NCBI GenBank assembly: GCA_021816565.1
Contig: JAKAXN010000225.1
Location: 1 to 7,412 of the forward strand
DNA length: 7,412 nucleotides
From: Actinomycetes bacterium
GTDB taxonomy: Bacteria; Actinomycetota; Acidimicrobiia; Acidimicrobiales; Palsa-688
Reading direction: 5' to 3'
Below, piece after piece: positions 5,838 to 7,412 of the stretch. Position 1 is the stretch's first letter; each line of letters opens with the position of its first letter. Position numbers and translations under genes: made by a program. The notes beneath the pieces are model-generated. The model made no database searches and had not been told where the DNA came from. It was given only the letters and a program-made list of their open reading frames with translations.

Positions 5838-6565
5838 GCGACTCCACCGCGGTCCCCGGATCCGGGCCGTTGGCCCTCGTCGGGTCGGGGGAGTACCTGC
5901 CGGCCATGGCCGAGCTCGAGGGGGGCCTGATCGCCGGGCGACCGCCCCGGTACGTCCAGCTGGCCACCGCCGCCGTCCCCGACGGTCCCGCGGTGGTCGA
6001 GAAGTGGCACCGCCTCGGACAGCAACAGGCCGAGCGGCTGGGGGTGGAGGCGGTCGTGGTGCCCGTCGCCACCCGCGGTGATGCCGATGACCCGGAGTTG
6101 GCCCGGATGGTGCAGGGGGCTGGTCTGATCTACCTCTCCGGGGGCAACCCGGCCTACCTGGCCGAGACCCTGCGCGGAAGCACCGTGTGGCAAGCCATCG
6201 TCGCCGCCTGGGAGGAGGGTGCGGCGTTGGCCGGCTGCAGCGCCGGGGCCATGGCGATGGCCGCGCGGGTGCCCTCGTGGCGCCACCCGGTGCGGGGGGC
6301 GACAGACGGGCTGGGGCTGCTGCCCCACATCCGGGTCATTCCCCACTTCGATGTGATGGTCGGCCGGTTCCCCGAGCGGGTGACGAGCTGGCTGGTACCC
6401 GACGACCCGGCCCTGACGGTCATCGGGGTGGATGAGATGACCGCCGTGGTGGGCGGTCCCGGGGCCTGGACCGTCAGCGGGACGGGCTCGGCGTGGCTGC
6501 TGCACCCCGAGGGCCGCACCCGGCTTCCGTCCGGGACCGCCTTCACCGTGCCGACCGGCAGTTGA
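5834..6565 (+). CDS. Peptidase S51-family protein (cyanophycinase / dipeptidase E-like)
   Basis: The 243-residue protein shows the class I glutamine amidotransferase-like fold of family S51. LALVGSGEYLPAM opens it, LIYLSGGNPAYL forms the binding strand, GCSAGAM carries the nucleophile Ser136, VIPHFD contains the candidate catalytic His171, and VIGVDEMTAVV supplies acidic residues Asp200/Glu201. Family members are serine exopeptidases that cut after Asp, such as dipeptidase E on Asp-X dipeptides and cyanophycinase on beta-Asp-Arg polymer. No cyanophycin synthetase is nearby, so the real substrate is open. No signal peptide is seen, so it is probably cytosolic. The start is the GTG at 5834, giving a 4-bp GTGA overlap with the lyase gene; the same frame stays open far upstream, but that stretch is only the alternative frame of the lyase gene. 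It is the last gene of the three-gene unit. Confidence 0.86.
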   Translation: MSDSTAVPGSGPLALVGSGEYLPAMAELEGGLIAGRPPRYVQLATAAVPDGPAVVEKWHRLGQQQAERLGVEAVVVPVATRGDADDPELARMVQGAGLIYLSGGNPAYLAETLRGSTVWQAIVAAWEEGAALAGCSAGAMAMAARVPSWRHPVRGATDGLGLLPHIRVIPHFDVMVGRFPERVTSWLVPDDPALTVIGVDEMTAVVGGPGAWTVSGTGSAWLLHPEGRTRLPSGTAFTVPTGS

Positions 6566-6568
6566 GCG

Positions 6569-6592
6569 CCGGGCCGCCCGCTGATCGCCCGG
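6569..6592 (+). terminator. Weak hairpin after the three-gene operon
   Basis: CCGGGC (6569-6574) and GCCCGG (6587-6592) can form a 6-bp GC stem with a 12-base loop, three bases after the S51 stop codon. No T-run follows, so it would at most be a T-less terminator or a 3'-end stabilising hairpin. Such GC stems also arise by chance in DNA of this composition. Confidence 0.25.
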
Positions 6593-6621
6593 ACCGCCGG
6601 ATAACTGCCACTTCCCCGTTG

Positions 6622-6646
6622 CCCTGGTAGAACTTCGCCACCAGGG
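6622..6646 (+). repeat. Inverted repeat upstream of the lipoprotein gene
   Basis: CCCTGGT (6622-6628) and ACCAGGG (6640-6646) are perfect 7-base arms around an 11-base spacer that itself contains GAAcTTC. The 25-bp element ends 32 bp before the lipoprotein GTG. As DNA it could be an operator; as RNA it would be a hairpin in the 5' leader or the end of the upstream transcript, although no T-run follows. A weak promoter match overlaps it: CTGCCA at 6605-6610, a 17-base gap and TAGAAC at 6628-6633. Confidence 0.45.
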
Positions 6647-6678
6647 TCGACAAGCGTTACTCCCAGGAGGTCGGATTG

Positions 6679-7404
6679 GTGATTCGGTCGTGGCTACGGC
6701 ACCCTTCGCTCGGCTTGTTGCTCGCCGCGGTGTGCGTGGCCGGCTCTGCCTGCGGAGGTGGTGCGGCGAGCGGATCGCCGGCCCCGGCGCCGACCGGGCC
6801 GCCGAGCTCGGGAACGGCTGTGCGATCGCAGCTCCCGTCGGCCACCGTCGACGGACTCGTACAGGCGAGGCTCGCCGGACTGCAGAACTACACCTTCACG
6901 TCGGTCAACGCCTACGGCAGCGTGTCCATGACCTGGACGGGCAGGGTGCACAGCCCCACGGACTGGGTCGTTACGACGAGCGCTCCCGCAGTGACCACCT
7001 TCGATGTCGACGGGCACGGCTCCGCCGTAGCCATCGGCCGGGTCGAGAACGTCACCTTCCAGTCCCCCGAGGGGATCAACCATCTCTTCGGGGAGGCGTC
7101 TTTCGCCGAGCAGCTCGTCGGCTACACCCACGTGGCGGGCATCAGGATCACCCGGGGTCCGTCGTGTCGGGTCGCCGGCGCGTCGGGGGTCACCTTCGAC
7201 GTTCAGGCCCCGAACGCCTCGATCGTCAACGAAGCGGCCCAGGCCTGCGTGGACCGCTCGGACGGCGCTCTGCTCTCCTACCGGGCAGGGGTGGGTGGTG
7301 GTTCGGCCGCCGACGCGACCGGCCTGAGCGGCCACGGGATGACCTTCACCGTCACCTCGATCGGCAGCGTCGGTCCGATCGCCGCCCCGAAGTCATCCTC
7401 GTAG
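6679..7404 (+). CDS. Secreted lipoprotein of unknown function
   Basis: This 241-residue protein begins with a classical lipoprotein signal: basic residues (R3, R7, H8), a hydrophobic core LGLLLAAVCV and the lipobox AGSAC with the lipidated Cys25. A Gly/Ser/Pro/Ala-rich linker follows to about residue 50. The mature part (about 60-230) is rich in Thr, Val and Gly, with runs such as NYTFTSVNAYGSVSMTWTGRVHSPTDWVVTT, predicted as beta strands. That is vaguely like the LprG/LppX/LolA fold of lipid-binding lipoproteins, but I cannot assign a family. Cys163 and Cys190 could form a disulfide outside the cell. The GTG at 6679 is chosen because AGGAGG (6665-6670) lies eight bases upstream; the TTG at 6676 is possible but closer. 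The gene is probably its own transcription unit and ends 8 bp before the window end. Confidence 0.82.
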   Translation: MIRSWLRHPSLGLLLAAVCVAGSACGGGAASGSPAPAPTGPPSSGTAVRSQLPSATVDGLVQARLAGLQNYTFTSVNAYGSVSMTWTGRVHSPTDWVVTTSAPAVTTFDVDGHGSAVAIGRVENVTFQSPEGINHLFGEASFAEQLVGYTHVAGIRITRGPSCRVAGASGVTFDVQAPNASIVNEAAQACVDRSDGALLSYRAGVGGGSAADATGLSGHGMTFTVTSIGSVGPIAAPKSSS

Positions 7405-7412
7405 ACGCCATC

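Noticed and set aside
5834..6565. Cyanophycin metabolism locus
   Set aside because: The S51 motifs permit a cyanophycinase, but no cyanophycin synthetase or isoaspartyl dipeptidase lies in the window, so only the family-level call is kept.

Overview
The window is GC-rich chromosomal DNA with frequent GTG starts and short gene spacing. The predicted proteins resemble families best known from Actinomycetota: a steroid-type cytochrome P450, a mycobacterial Rv2953-like trans-acting enoyl reductase and a Cys-less HesB-like protein. I infer an actinobacterium, possibly an uncultured Acidimicrobiia-type lineage; the sequence alone does not fix the genus. I see no rRNA, tRNA, insertion sequence, phage gene or CRISPR array.

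Layout. At 1-1693 (+) the C-terminal part of a cytochrome P450 is followed after 10 bp by a complete trans-acting enoyl reductase-like oxidoreductase, probably one operon. At 1725-2312 (-) lies a convergent GDT1/UPF0016 (TMEM165-type) cation exporter. Its 5' leader (2313-2472) carries a probable yybP-ykoY Mn2+ riboswitch, a strong hairpin beside the ribosome binding site, and an 11-base segment of the aptamer exactly complementary to the ribosome binding site region. A good -10 box (TAGAAT) places the transcript start almost exactly at the 5' end of the aptamer. Divergently from it, 2583-2861 (+) encodes a small HesB/IscA-like protein without cysteine.

At 2960-4441 (+) is a membrane-bound diguanylate cyclase with an extracytoplasmic sensor region, an intact GGEEF active site and an RxxD inhibitory site. 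At 4540-6565 (+) three genes are joined by two identical 4-bp GTGA overlaps: a GlcG/HbpS-like protein, an isocitrate lyase/PEP mutase superfamily C-C lyase with the KRCGH catalytic loop, and a peptidase S51 (cyanophycinase/dipeptidase E-like) protein. They look translationally coupled and may form a small catabolic module with unknown substrate. The window ends with a secreted lipoprotein (6679-7404, +), preceded by a conspicuous inverted repeat.

The most notable item is the Mn2+ riboswitch and its proposed translational switch upstream of the GDT1-family exporter. The most open functional question is the GlcG/lyase/S51 operon. All function calls rest on motifs and remembered family features; no database search was run.
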